A DNA stretch of 64,000 nucleotides from Casimicrobiaceae bacterium (lineage in GTDB: Bacteria > Pseudomonadota > Gammaproteobacteria > Burkholderiales > Casimicrobiaceae), in assembly GCA_026646885.1 (NCBI GenBank), contig JAPKHK010000013.1, positions 1-64,000 of the forward strand. The letters are read 5' to 3'. Every line of letters starts with the position of its first letter. The stretch's first letter is position 1. The position numbers and the translations under genes are program-made. The notes beneath the pieces were generated by a model. The model made no database searches. It was not told the origin of the DNA and was given only the letters and a program-made list of their open reading frames with translations. Shown one piece after another: positions 56,681-64,000 of the stretch.

Positions 56681-58078
56681 ATGTTTAGAATTCTCACGCG
56701 TATCGTGTCGCTGGTTGCGGCGTTCGTGGCAACGGCGTTGACAGCCGTGCCGAGCCAGGCAATGCCTGCCTTTGCGCGCCAGACCGGTAAGGCTTGTGTC
56801 TCCTGTCACTTTCAGCACATGCCGGCGCTGAATGAATATGGCCAGGAGTTCAAGGCGGGCGCATATACCGATATGGGCAAGCAGGCTCAGGTCACGGGCA
56901 AGGAGCTCACGATTCCCGGCATTTTCAACGCCTCGCTCTATACCAAAATCCGCTATCAGTTGACCAACGGCACCGATGGCAACGATGTGCATGGAGAGGC
57001 GGTCAAGACCACTCACAGCGGTGAACTCCAGTTCCCGGATGAGTTTGCCTTGCTGATCGGTGGCCGTGTCACCCAGAACATCGGCTTCATGATCGAGAAT
57101 CAATTCGCCGGCGGGGGCACCGGTGTTCTCGCCGGCTTTAAACTCCCCTTCTCCTACACCCTCGGCAAGACCATGCGCTGGGGCGTCACACCCTTCTTGA
57201 CCGACGGACTCGGTGCCAGTTACGGCTTCGAACTGCTCAGTACCGGCGCCGTACGCAACATCCGCGCCAGCGAGCATCGCTCGGAAACCTCCGCGCTCCA
57301 GTATGTCTTCTTCAACTCGACGGGTCCGCGTAATTCCGGCGGTGAAACCGACGACGTGACGGGTTCGATCAACAGAGCAGCGGGGGGTGCGGCTTCCGGT
57401 CTGGCGTTCTCGGTGTGGAATCCGCAGTACTACGTCGTCTATACGCAATACACGCCGCACCATCTGGTCGAGGCCGGCAGCAATGTCGGCGGCCTGAATG
57501 CCGGCCTGCTGCGCGCGGTCTGGACACCCACGTTCGGCGATTGGGCGCTCGGCATCGGTGTCCAGTCCTACATCGGTGGCAGCATGCGCTTCAACGACGA
57601 CGGCGGGGCAATCCAGTATGTCACGACCAAGGGCATGGGCTTCGATGTGCAAGCGCATGGTTCGCTCGGCAACATGCCGCTGGGCGTGTACCTGACCCAT
57701 GCTCGCGCGCCCGGCACGCCCGCCGCCAACACCGGCTTGACGGCCTCGGATCCGGTGAACTTATTCAACAACAATGCCAACACACGTCGCGCCACCGCAC
57801 TGACCGCTGAGCTAGGCGTCATTCCGAACAAGGCAACCGTGCTGCTGTCCTACCGCGTTGCCAACAACGGCTCGACAAGTGCGTCCGACGGCGGTAAGGA
57901 CAATGCCTGGAGCATCGGCGGTACCTACCAACTCGCCCAGAATGTTCAGTTTCAGTTGGTGCATAGCACGCGCAGCGATAGAGCCAATGGCCAGGGACGC
58001 TACGGCCCCAACCTTCCGGCGCAAGGAACGAAGTCGGGCAACTCCCTGACGACCTTCATGCTTTCGGCCGGATTCTGA
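56681..58078 (+). CDS. Cyc2-like monoheme cytochrome-porin fusion protein
   Basis: 465 residues. Signal peptide 1-27 (ending VPSQA), then MPAFARQTGKACVSCHFQH with one CxxCH heme site at 39-43 and LNEYGQEFKAGAY. The remaining ~400 residues have alternating polar/apolar strands, Gly/Asn-rich turns and a C-terminal phenylalanine, as in an outer-membrane beta-barrel. A heme domain fused to a barrel, with the FARQTG-xxC-xxCH opening, is the architecture of Cyc2, the outer-membrane Fe(II) oxidase of iron oxidisers. Whether this one oxidises iron is unknown; related fusions of unproven function exist. AGAGGA precedes the ATG. Confidence 0.78.
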   Translation: MFRILTRIVSLVAAFVATALTAVPSQAMPAFARQTGKACVSCHFQHMPALNEYGQEFKAGAYTDMGKQAQVTGKELTIPGIFNASLYTKIRYQLTNGTDGNDVHGEAVKTTHSGELQFPDEFALLIGGRVTQNIGFMIENQFAGGGTGVLAGFKLPFSYTLGKTMRWGVTPFLTDGLGASYGFELLSTGAVRNIRASEHRSETSALQYVFFNSTGPRNSGGETDDVTGSINRAAGGAASGLAFSVWNPQYYVVYTQYTPHHLVEAGSNVGGLNAGLLRAVWTPTFGDWALGIGVQSYIGGSMRFNDDGGAIQYVTTKGMGFDVQAHGSLGNMPLGVYLTHARAPGTPAANTGLTASDPVNLFNNNANTRRATALTAELGVIPNKATVLLSYRVANNGSTSASDGGKDNAWSIGGTYQLAQNVQFQLVHSTRSDRANGQGRYGPNLPAQGTKSGNSLTTFMLSAGF

Positions 58079-58105
58079 AATTCTCCAAAGTCGGAAGACC
58101 AAGCT

Positions 58106-58133
58106 GGTTGGAAGGCCGGAAGGCCTTCCAACC
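58106..58133 (+). terminator. Intercistronic hairpin after the cytochrome-porin gene
   Basis: GGTTGGAAGGCC and GGCCTTCCAACC form a perfect 12-bp stem with a GGAA tetraloop, 28 bases after the stop at 58078. It is followed by CTTTCGC rather than a T run, so it may be a partial terminator or a 3' stabiliser giving the cytochrome-porin more transcript than the downstream genes. Confidence 0.55.
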
Positions 58134-58186
58134 CTTTCGCAGATAAACGGCGAGATGCGCTAGCAAGACCGAAGGAGGATGAAGGC

Positions 58187-58828
58187 ATGCCTGCCCGCCG
58201 CGGCTCGTCGCCGTTCGTAATCGGACTGATGAGTTCCGTGTTGATCCCAATCTGCCTGGCCGCCGGCACGGCACAGGCCCAGCCTGTTCCGTTGACCGAG
58301 CGCCTGCAATTGTGCGCGGGCTGCCATGCGGCCGACGGCAACAGCGTCATACCGGAGAATCCCAAGCTGGCCGGCCAGTTCAAGGATTACCTGTTGCGCC
58401 AGATGGAGGACTTCAAGCAGGGCAAGCGCAAGGCTCCAACGATGGATGCGATCATGCCCCTGGTGGACGAAAAGGAGTTCGAGGCGCTGGCGGAGTATTT
58501 TCACGAGCAGAAAGCCGCGCCCGGTGCCGCGCTCGACCCCAAGCTGCTGCAAAAGGGCAAGGAAATCTATACCGAGGGAATCGTCGGCAGTGCGCTGCCA
58601 GCCTGTACGGGCTGCCACAACGAAGACGGCAGCGGAACGGAAAAGTATCCTCGCATCGCTGGTCAGCATCCGGCCTATATGGCTCAACAGTTGATGAACT
58701 ACAAATCGGGTGCGCGTGACAATGACCAAAAGGGGGTGATGCGTGCCGTGGCCAAGCGGATGAACGAAAGCGAAATTCGTGCGGTCGTCGAGTATGTGGC
58801 GACCTTGGTAGTGGCCGAGGAGGACTAG
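58187..58828 (+). CDS. Diheme cytochrome c4-like protein
   Basis: 213 residues. Signal peptide to about residue 32 (CLAAGTAQA). Two class I cytochrome domains in tandem with heme sites CAGCH (43-47) and CTGCH near 143; distal methionines are likely in APTMDAIMP and in the second domain. Layout PKLAGQFKDYLLRQMEDFKQG and PRIAGQHPAYMAQQLMNYKSG is typical of cytochrome c4, a periplasmic electron carrier to terminal oxidases. AAGGAGG lies about ten bases before the ATG. It would be a natural acceptor from the outer-membrane cytochrome. Confidence 0.9.
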   Translation: MPARRGSSPFVIGLMSSVLIPICLAAGTAQAQPVPLTERLQLCAGCHAADGNSVIPENPKLAGQFKDYLLRQMEDFKQGKRKAPTMDAIMPLVDEKEFEALAEYFHEQKAAPGAALDPKLLQKGKEIYTEGIVGSALPACTGCHNEDGSGTEKYPRIAGQHPAYMAQQLMNYKSGARDNDQKGVMRAVAKRMNESEIRAVVEYVATLVVAEED

Positions 58829-58830
58829 CG

Positions 58831-59574
58831 ATGAACCGCTCGAACGAGACGCCGGTAAAGTTGCTGTGGGCGCTGCTCGCCTTGCTGCCATGCCAGACGG
58901 TTCAGGCCGACGCCGCCGACGCCGGAAAAGGCCCGCTCGGATACGGCAGCAAGGATTACGAGTGGGGCCGGCTGCTGCCCGAGCAGTTGGAGGTGATTAA
59001 GCTCGGCAGTGATGCGGCACGAGGCAAGGAAGCTTTTCGCGGTTGTCGAGGCTGCCATCGCGACGATGGCGCGGGCGTACGCGACGGCACTTATCCGCGC
59101 CTGACCGGTCAGCATGCCAGTGTAATCGTCAAGCAGGTTGTCGAGGTGCGCGCCGGTGTACGCATGAATCCGAAAATGAAACCTTTTTCGTCCGACCATG
59201 CCGTTACGCCGCAGGAGATTGCCGACATCGCCGCTTATCTTACGGGTCTGACGACGGTACGCGAGAGCGGCAAGGGGGACGGCGATTTCGTAGCGCGGGG
59301 CAAAAGCATTTACGAGAAGGACGGCTGCATCAAGTGCCACGGCAAAGACGGTGAGGGTAACCCGGACCGGTTCTACCCTGTCATCGCGGCCCAGCATTTC
59401 GGTTATTTGCGGCGCGAAATGACTCACATCCAAAAGGGCGAGCGCGGCAATTCGCACCCGCGCATGGTCGAGGCGATCAAGCATTTCACACCGGCCGACA
59501 TCGACGATGTCGCCGACTATCTGTCGCGCTTGCCCGATTTCCGCGAGGCGGCCAAGAGAGGAGGCGTCAAGTGA
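58831..59574 (+). CDS. Diheme class I cytochrome c
   Basis: 247 residues with a signal peptide (LLWALLALLPCQTVQA). After a ~40-residue spacer come two heme domains, with CRGCH at 72-76 and CIKCH at ~166-170. YPRLTGQHASVIVKQVVEVRAG and YPVIAAQHFGYLRREMTHIQKG match the cytochrome c4/c553 pattern, so it is a paralogue of the preceding gene. It starts two bases after that gene and overlaps the next by four. The extra N-terminal stretch (GYGSKDYEWGRLLPEQLEVI) is unusual and might be a docking segment. Confidence 0.9.
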   Translation: MNRSNETPVKLLWALLALLPCQTVQADAADAGKGPLGYGSKDYEWGRLLPEQLEVIKLGSDAARGKEAFRGCRGCHRDDGAGVRDGTYPRLTGQHASVIVKQVVEVRAGVRMNPKMKPFSSDHAVTPQEIADIAAYLTGLTTVRESGKGDGDFVARGKSIYEKDGCIKCHGKDGEGNPDRFYPVIAAQHFGYLRREMTHIQKGERGNSHPRMVEAIKHFTPADIDDVADYLSRLPDFREAAKRGGVK

Positions 59575-59867
59575 AGCGTGCGTTGTGTTTAGTGGGCCTG
59601 CTGGTGCTGGCCGCTCCGGCCGGAGCAGTCGACGGCAAGGAGATCTACGATTCGGTATGCTACAAATGCCATCGTACCGGTATCGACGACGCTCCGAAGC
59701 CAACTGATAAAGGCGCATGGGCGCCTCGGCTGGCGCAAGGCAAGGAGGCGCTTTTCAAGAGTGTGATCGAGGGCAAGGGTGAGATGCCGCCACGCGCCGG
59801 CAAGGATCTCAGCGACGACGAAATCAAGGCGGGCGTCGAGTATCTGATCGGCATCGTGGCAAAGTGA
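59571..59867 (+). CDS. Monoheme cytochrome c5-like protein
   Basis: 98 residues, starting GTG 59571 within the previous gene's stop (GTGA). Signal peptide MKRALCLVGLLVLAAPAGA, then a single cytochrome domain with CYKCH at 30-34 and a probable axial Met in GKGEMPPRAG. The motif order (VDGKEIYDSVCYKCHRTG, APRLAQGKEALFKSV) is that of small cytochrome c5 carriers. It would add a third soluble periplasmic carrier to the set. Confidence 0.9.
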   Translation: MKRALCLVGLLVLAAPAGAVDGKEIYDSVCYKCHRTGIDDAPKPTDKGAWAPRLAQGKEALFKSVIEGKGEMPPRAGKDLSDDEIKAGVEYLIGIVAK

Positions 59868-59871
59868 AGGC

Positions 59872-60936
59872 ATGAAGATGATCATCCGGTTTCGTTCACG
59901 CGTCGTGCTGCTTCTGGTTGGCACCTTCCTGCTCTCGGCATGCTCGCGTATGCCCTCGCTCCAGAATTTCAATCCGCTCGAGATGGTTAGCGGACCGGCG
60001 GTTCTGCGGGTCGAATTGCCCGAGCCGCGAGGCGCCCTGCCTTTGCTGCGTAACGGCCAGCCGCTTCGCCTTGTCGTGGGCGAAGTGGTCGATGGCCGCG
60101 CTGGTGCGCCAGGACGCAAGCTGGGCAATATCAAAGCGACGGTGGTCAATATTCACAGCGGCGAAATCGCGCTCGACCAGGACATTGCGGCTTTCCTCGG
60201 GCAGGCCTTGCGTGCCCGTTTGGGCGCAGACGGTTTTCGTGTCGCTGCCGCGAACGCGCCCGCCGATTTCCGTTTGACGACGGAACTCAAGGCTTTTTCC
60301 CTAGAAGTGGCCAGTCGTGATGAGCGGCGCATTGTCGCCACACTCACTATGCACGAGGCGGGCTCCGGCGAGGTCATCTGGTCGGGGCAGGTGACGGAGC
60401 AAGCAGATCGCTACGCCGGCGTGAACGGTAATTCGCGCGGCACCTTGATCGAGTATCTAAGCGAAGGCGTGGTGGCGTTTCTCGACAAGTCGAGCACGGC
60501 TGTCCGTGATGGCTTGATGCGCACCTATCCGCGCTCCATTACCCTGGCACAAACCAAGATTGCGTCGAGCACGCCGGGTGTCGTCCTGTTGCATGAGCCG
60601 GCCTCGCGCGAGCCAGCGCCTTCGTCCGCGGCGAACGCGCCGATCGCGCCGGCGGTGCAGAGCACGCCTACACCGATGCCGATCGCCCCCAGACCGGTGG
60701 TGGCTCCAGACACAAGGATTGCGACGACGACGGGGTACGTATCGCTGTACAGTCAGCCGACGCGCGCGAAAGTCTATATCGACGAGGTTTACCACGGCGT
60801 CACACCCTTACGCCTCGAACTGCCTGTCGGAGTGGCGAATCTTAGCTTCCGTCTCGAGGGCTACAAGCCCGAGGCCGAAAGAGTCGCCGTGCGCCCGGGC
60901 CAAACCACCGAACTGGAAGTCCGACTGGGCAAGTAG
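59872..60936 (+). CDS. Lipoprotein with C-terminal PEGA domain
   Basis: 354 residues. Lipobox FLLSACS with Cys24. The N-terminal ~200 residues (AVLRVELPEPRGALPLLRN, GEIALDQDIAAFLGQALRARL, HEAGSGEVIWSGQV) resemble an envelope lipoprotein of the YajG type (weak). A Pro/Ala-rich linker (~240-285) leads to a PEGA domain: GYVSLYSQPTRAKVYIDEVYHGVTPLRLELPVG, then FRLEGYKPEAERV. PEGA domains bind surface or cell-wall structures. It starts four bases after the monoheme cytochrome stop and closes the cytochrome run; it may anchor or assemble the outer-membrane complex (inference). Confidence 0.82.
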   Translation: MKMIIRFRSRVVLLLVGTFLLSACSRMPSLQNFNPLEMVSGPAVLRVELPEPRGALPLLRNGQPLRLVVGEVVDGRAGAPGRKLGNIKATVVNIHSGEIALDQDIAAFLGQALRARLGADGFRVAAANAPADFRLTTELKAFSLEVASRDERRIVATLTMHEAGSGEVIWSGQVTEQADRYAGVNGNSRGTLIEYLSEGVVAFLDKSSTAVRDGLMRTYPRSITLAQTKIASSTPGVVLLHEPASREPAPSSAANAPIAPAVQSTPTPMPIAPRPVVAPDTRIATTTGYVSLYSQPTRAKVYIDEVYHGVTPLRLELPVGVANLSFRLEGYKPEAERVAVRPGQTTELEVRLGK

Positions 60937-60941
60937 AAAGC

Positions 60942-60994
60942 GGCGCTGTGCGAGACGGCGAATGGTGGCGCCGTCTCGCCAGCGCCGACTTTTT
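60942..60994 (+). terminator. Rho-independent terminator closing the cytochrome operon
   Basis: GGCGCT (60942-60947) and CGAGACGGCG (60951-60960) pair with CGCCGTCTCG (60969-60978) and AGCGCC (60981-60986). TTTTT follows at 60990-60994. It lies six bases past the lipoprotein stop. Confidence 0.85.
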
Positions 60995-61398
60995 CAGCCG
61001 AACTTGCTGCCAGGGACCGAACGTGAGCCGCCTTGATGCTTCAAATGGCTGCCGCAGCCCGCCCGGCAATCGCTGGCGCCGAATCCCGGCACCGGCACGG
61101 TGCCGCGGGTGCGCTGGTTGAGCTGGCATTCTGGCAGTGCGCGACGGCGCACATTGACGATCTGTACCCCGGTTGCGGCAAGCAAGTAATCGATGTGCCA
61201 ATGCGGGCGCTTCGCCTGCGCCATATGCCGCGCAATGCGTGCCTCCATGCCGCGGCGGGCACTGCCAGTGTATACATAGCGCCCGGCGGGAAAACGCTGC
61301 GCTCCCAGCCGGCCGACGAGCACGCGAACGGCGCGAGGCAAGTGGATGATCAGCTGGTAGCTCACTAGCGGCCGGCGCTCCTTGGCGGCGCGGGGCAT
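60994..61398 (-). CDS. GIY-YIG/DUF123-type nuclease-like protein
   Basis: 134 residues. YQLIIHLPRAVRVLVG, then GRYVYTGSARRGMEARIARHM (the GIY-YIG-like core), HWHIDYLLAATGVQIV and the Cys/His-rich end PECQLNQRT and GFGASDCRAGCGSHL. This is the DUF123 family, stand-alone GIY-YIG-like proteins of unproven nuclease role. The C-terminal cysteines may bind zinc. It is six bases downstream of the hydrolase gene on the same strand. Confidence 0.82.
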   Translation of the reverse strand: MPRAAKERRPLVSYQLIIHLPRAVRVLVGRLGAQRFPAGRYVYTGSARRGMEARIARHMAQAKRPHWHIDYLLAATGVQIVNVRRRALPECQLNQRTRGTVPVPGFGASDCRAGCGSHLKHQGGSRSVPGSKFG

Positions 61399-61404
61399 GG
61401 CGCC

Positions 61405-62040
61405 TCAGTCGGCGACGAAGGGGTTGCTGCGCCGCTCTTCGCCGAAAGTCGACATCGGCCCGTGGCCCGGGATGAAGCGTACTTCGTCGCCCAAAGGCCA
61501 CAGCCGCCCGCGGATCGAGTCGATCAAGGTGTCGTAATCACCCCGCGGAAAATCGGTGCGGCCGATCGAACCCGCGAAGAGTACGTCACCGACGATGGCC
61601 AGCTTGGATTGCGGCTCGAAAAATACCACGTGCCCAGGGGTGTGGCCCGGACAGTGCAGCACCTCGAGTTCGACTTCGCCCACGCGCACGCGGTCGCCTT
61701 GATGCAGCCAGCGATCCGGCACAAAAGTCCGGCAGTGCGGAAAACCGAACATTTGCGCCTGAGAAGGCATTTGCTCGATCCAGAAGGCGTCTTCCTCTTG
61801 CGGGCCTTCGATCGGCACGCCGCAGCGCTCCGCCAATTCCGCCACGCCGCCGGCGTGGTCGATATGCCCGTGAGTGACGAGGATCTTCTCCAGGGTGAGG
61901 CCTTCCTTGGCGATGGCCGCTTCGATGCGTTCCAAGTCGCCGCCCGGATCGACCACCGCGGCGCGGCGCGTGGCGCTGCACCACAGCAGCGTGGCGTTCT
62001 GTTCGAAGGGGGTCACCGGGATGATGCGGGCATGCAGCAT
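61405..62040 (-). CDS. Metallo-beta-lactamase-fold hydrolase (YcbL/glyoxalase II-like)
   Basis: 211 residues. Metal ligands in VTHGHIDHAGG, the His of CPGHTPGHVVFF, D of VGDVLFAGSIGRTDFP and the final FIPGHGPMST. The short length without the C-terminal helical domain of true glyoxalase II fits the YcbL type, which hydrolyses S-lactoylglutathione or related thioesters. In the same leftward run as DUF123. Confidence 0.9.
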   Translation of the reverse strand: MLHARIIPVTPFEQNATLLWCSATRRAAVVDPGGDLERIEAAIAKEGLTLEKILVTHGHIDHAGGVAELAERCGVPIEGPQEEDAFWIEQMPSQAQMFGFPHCRTFVPDRWLHQGDRVRVGEVELEVLHCPGHTPGHVVFFEPQSKLAIVGDVLFAGSIGRTDFPRGDYDTLIDSIRGRLWPLGDEVRFIPGHGPMSTFGEERRSNPFVAD

Positions 62041-62146
62041 GATCTACTCAAAGGAGGGATGCCCGGCGATGTTAGCCTAATTTCGCAGCCAGCGTGCAGC
62101 CAGGCGGCTCAGGCGAGTCTAGCGCACCCCAACCGCTCGGGCGCGC

Positions 62147-63802
62147 TCACCCGCTTGCCAGCTCGGCCTCTTGCAGGGCGCGCCACATGATCTTGCCAGT
62201 GCCGGATTTGGGCAGCGCGTCCACGAAACTCACCAGACGCGGCGCTTTGTACGCGGCCATGTGCTCGCGGCACCAGGAGATGATGGCCTCTTCGCTCACT
62301 TGACCGCGGCTTGCCGCCTTCAGCACCACCACCGCTTTGACGGTTTCGCCCCGAAAAGCGTCGCGCGCGGCGATTACGCAGGCTTCTTGGATATCCGGAT
62401 GCTGGTACATGAGTGCCTCGACTTCCGCTGGCCAGACCTTGAAGCCCGAGGCATTGATCATGCGCTTCAAACGATCGACCATGAAGAAGTAGCCGTCTTC
62501 GTCGATACGCCCGATGTCCCCAGAACGAAACCAGCGCTTGCCGTCGATTTCCACGAAAGCCTCGGCGCTGGCTTCGGGCCGGTTCCAGTAGCCGAGGAAC
62601 ACTTGCGGACCGCGGATGAGAATTTCCCCCGCCTCGCCCGCGGGCAGCGGTTCGAAGTCGGCGCTAACCACTATGCTTTCCACGTCGTATAGGGGAATGC
62701 CCAGGCATTGCTTCTTGGGGCGCTCGGGCGGATTGAGATGCGAAGGCGCCATGGTTTCGGTGAGGCCATAGCCCTCGACGTAAGTGATGCCCATATCGAG
62801 CATCTTCTGCGCTACCGCCTCGGGCATGGCCGCGCCGCCGCCCGCCATGCGCCGCAGGCTGCTCAAATCGTATTCGGCCAGGCGCGGGTTGGCGAGGAAG
62901 TCGACCAGCATGGTCGGTATGGCCGTCCAGGCGCCCACGCCATAGCGCTCGATGAGCTGGGCCGCGGCTCCGCGATCCCAGCGCGGCAGCAGCACCACGG
63001 TGGAACCGGTGAACAGAGGCCCGTTCATGCTGCCCTGCATGCCGGTGACGTGAAAGAACGGCAGCACCGCCAGGCGCGGCGTGTCGGGCTTGAGCGAAAA
63101 CCAATACTCGCCGGCCACCAGCGTGGACATTACGGTGCGATGACTGTGCATGCAACCTTTCGGCCGCCCGGTGGTGCCCGAAGTGTAGGGCATCACGCAC
63201 AGGTCTTCAGGACCGACGCTCACCGGCACCGGCGTCATTCGCGCGACCAGTACCTCACGCCAGAGCGCCACTCCTTGCTGGGCGATTTCTTGCCGCGGCG
63301 CCGCCACGAAATCGGGCACGGCGAGCGCGGTTGGTGCGCCGAGGTAATCGGAGTACGCCGCCACGATCAGCTGGTCGATGCCCTTGCCGAGCAAAGGCGC
63401 GATGCGCGGGTAGAGTTCCTGCGCGGCGAGGGCGACGCGCGCACCGCTGTCTTGCACGTAGTGTTCCAGTTCGGCGGTGAGGTTCATCGGGTTGACGGGC
63501 ACCACCACGGCCCCGGCACGCAGAATGCCGTAGTAGCCAATCGCGAACTGCGGGCAGTTCTGCATGTAGAGCAGCACTCGGTCGCCTTTCTTGACGCCGC
63601 ACTCGCGCTGCAAGTAGCCCGCTACCCGCGCGCTTTGATCGAGAAAAGCCGCGAAGCTGAGCGCGTTGTCGAAGAAGATCAGGTAGGGCTTGTCCGGATA
63701 GCGGGCTGCCGCCACCTCGGCGTTGTAGTGCACCGATGTCGCCGGAATGCCGAGGTGCCGCGACTGCCCCATGGGCCAGAAATCGAAGTGGCGTTGTGAC
63801 AT
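62147..63802 (-). CDS. Acyl-CoA ligase (long- or medium-chain AMP-forming)
   Basis: 551 residues from ATG 63802, placed by GGAGG five bases upstream. AMP-binding motif VMPYTSGTTGRPKGCMHSH, then VEGYGLTETMAPSHLNPP, RWFRSGDIGRIDEDGYFFMVDRLKRMI and the C-terminal lysine motif LPKSGTGKIMWR. It activates a carboxylic acid to its CoA thioester; the acid cannot be told from sequence, but fatty or alicyclic acids are usual for this branch. The final GKIMWR lysine is the residue acetylated in regulated acyl-CoA synthetases. Confidence 0.92.
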   Translation of the reverse strand: MSQRHFDFWPMGQSRHLGIPATSVHYNAEVAAARYPDKPYLIFFDNALSFAAFLDQSARVAGYLQRECGVKKGDRVLLYMQNCPQFAIGYYGILRAGAVVVPVNPMNLTAELEHYVQDSGARVALAAQELYPRIAPLLGKGIDQLIVAAYSDYLGAPTALAVPDFVAAPRQEIAQQGVALWREVLVARMTPVPVSVGPEDLCVMPYTSGTTGRPKGCMHSHRTVMSTLVAGEYWFSLKPDTPRLAVLPFFHVTGMQGSMNGPLFTGSTVVLLPRWDRGAAAQLIERYGVGAWTAIPTMLVDFLANPRLAEYDLSSLRRMAGGGAAMPEAVAQKMLDMGITYVEGYGLTETMAPSHLNPPERPKKQCLGIPLYDVESIVVSADFEPLPAGEAGEILIRGPQVFLGYWNRPEASAEAFVEIDGKRWFRSGDIGRIDEDGYFFMVDRLKRMINASGFKVWPAEVEALMYQHPDIQEACVIAARDAFRGETVKAVVVLKAASRGQVSEEAIISWCREHMAAYKAPRLVSFVDALPKSGTGKIMWRALQEAELASG

Positions 63803-64000
63803 CGCTTCCTCCATCCCGGTGGAACCGGGCAATGCTCGCCCGGTCGGTTTACAAACGCTGGAGCCGATGATAGCATCAGAAAAAGCGGAAATGAAACATA
63901 GTTCCGCAATGCGAAACACCCTGCGTGCCTGGGCCGGCGAGCCTCGGCGGGAGGTTGGGGCGCAAGGCGCACAACGCGCGGCAAGGTGTTCGGCGTGCTT
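63803..64000. other. Upstream region of the acyl-CoA ligase gene to window end
   Basis: 198 bases with no recognised gene. It should carry the ligase promoter. GATAGCATCAG near 63870 is AT-richer than its surroundings. The last ~50 bases share AAGGTGTTCG with debris at ~6800, probably by chance. Confidence 0.4.

Noticed and set aside
62708..63799. 363-codon open frame antisense to the acyl-CoA ligase
   Set aside because: His/Arg-rich shadow frame without recognisable domains.

Overview
The window is one GC-rich chromosomal stretch of a Gram-negative bacterium. Gene content and order suggest a betaproteobacterium, probably a Rhodocyclales-type (Azoarcus/Thauera-like) facultative aromatic degrader. 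The evidence is a yebC-ruvC-ruvA-ruvB-ybgC-tolQRA block, a homodimeric AceE-type pyruvate dehydrogenase, PadC/PadD-like subunits next to a phenylacetate-CoA ligase and a LivKHMGF transporter, a Cox-type molybdenum hydroxylase, and many c-type cytochromes. The taxonomic placement is inference; no rRNA or tRNA gene is present.

Layout. 1-6.1 kb: a 17-bp tandem repeat runs in frame into a 5'-truncated Smr protein, followed by a large secreted repeat protein (-) and a NarL-type regulator overlapping a hybrid histidine kinase. 6.2-10.0 kb: a gene graveyard with a nitrilase 3' half, an RHS core fragment, an IS110 transposase N-terminus with its left end, a frameshifted CHC2 zinc-finger gene, an intact XRE regulator plus antitoxin/VapC pair, and an RHS C-terminus apparently fused to the tail of a YwqG/DUF1963-like immunity protein. 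10.5-16.5 kb: housekeeping block yebC, ruvC, a HAD phosphatase, ruvA, ruvB, ybgC, tolQ, tolR, tolA (no tolB or pal). 16.5-25.3 kb: a conserved 590-residue protein, a periplasmic FKBP, pepN, an AcoR-like regulator without an AAA+ domain, ferredoxin-NADP reductase, a GNAT, a lipoprotein and a HAD phosphatase.

25.4-39.0 kb: aromatic acid locus. A leftward set (GNAT, Rrf2 repressor, SDR) faces a rightward operon livKHMGF-thioesterase-padC-padD-paaK across a 146-bp region with a strong palindrome. The padB catalytic molybdenum subunit is not beside padCD. Downstream are a PhoD-like phosphatase, a DUF1161 protein, a hemerythrin-domain protein whose upstream region shares a 14-bp motif with the liv palindrome, and a tandem GNAT. 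39.1-45.1 kb: cspA, a solo aceE and a large PAS/GAF sensor kinase. 45.1-52.9 kb: form II-type coxSLM with maturation genes coxDEG and xdhC. 52.9-54.2 kb: metY.

54.4-61.0 kb: a NarX/NarL-type two-component pair diverges from a run of electron-transfer genes. These are a Cyc2-like monoheme cytochrome fused to an outer-membrane barrel, two diheme c-type cytochromes, one monoheme cytochrome and a PEGA-domain lipoprotein, closed by a terminator. This is the most interesting part of the window: a candidate route for moving electrons across the outer membrane. 61.0-64 kb: a GIY-YIG/DUF123 protein, a metallo-beta-lactamase-fold hydrolase and an acyl-CoA ligase.
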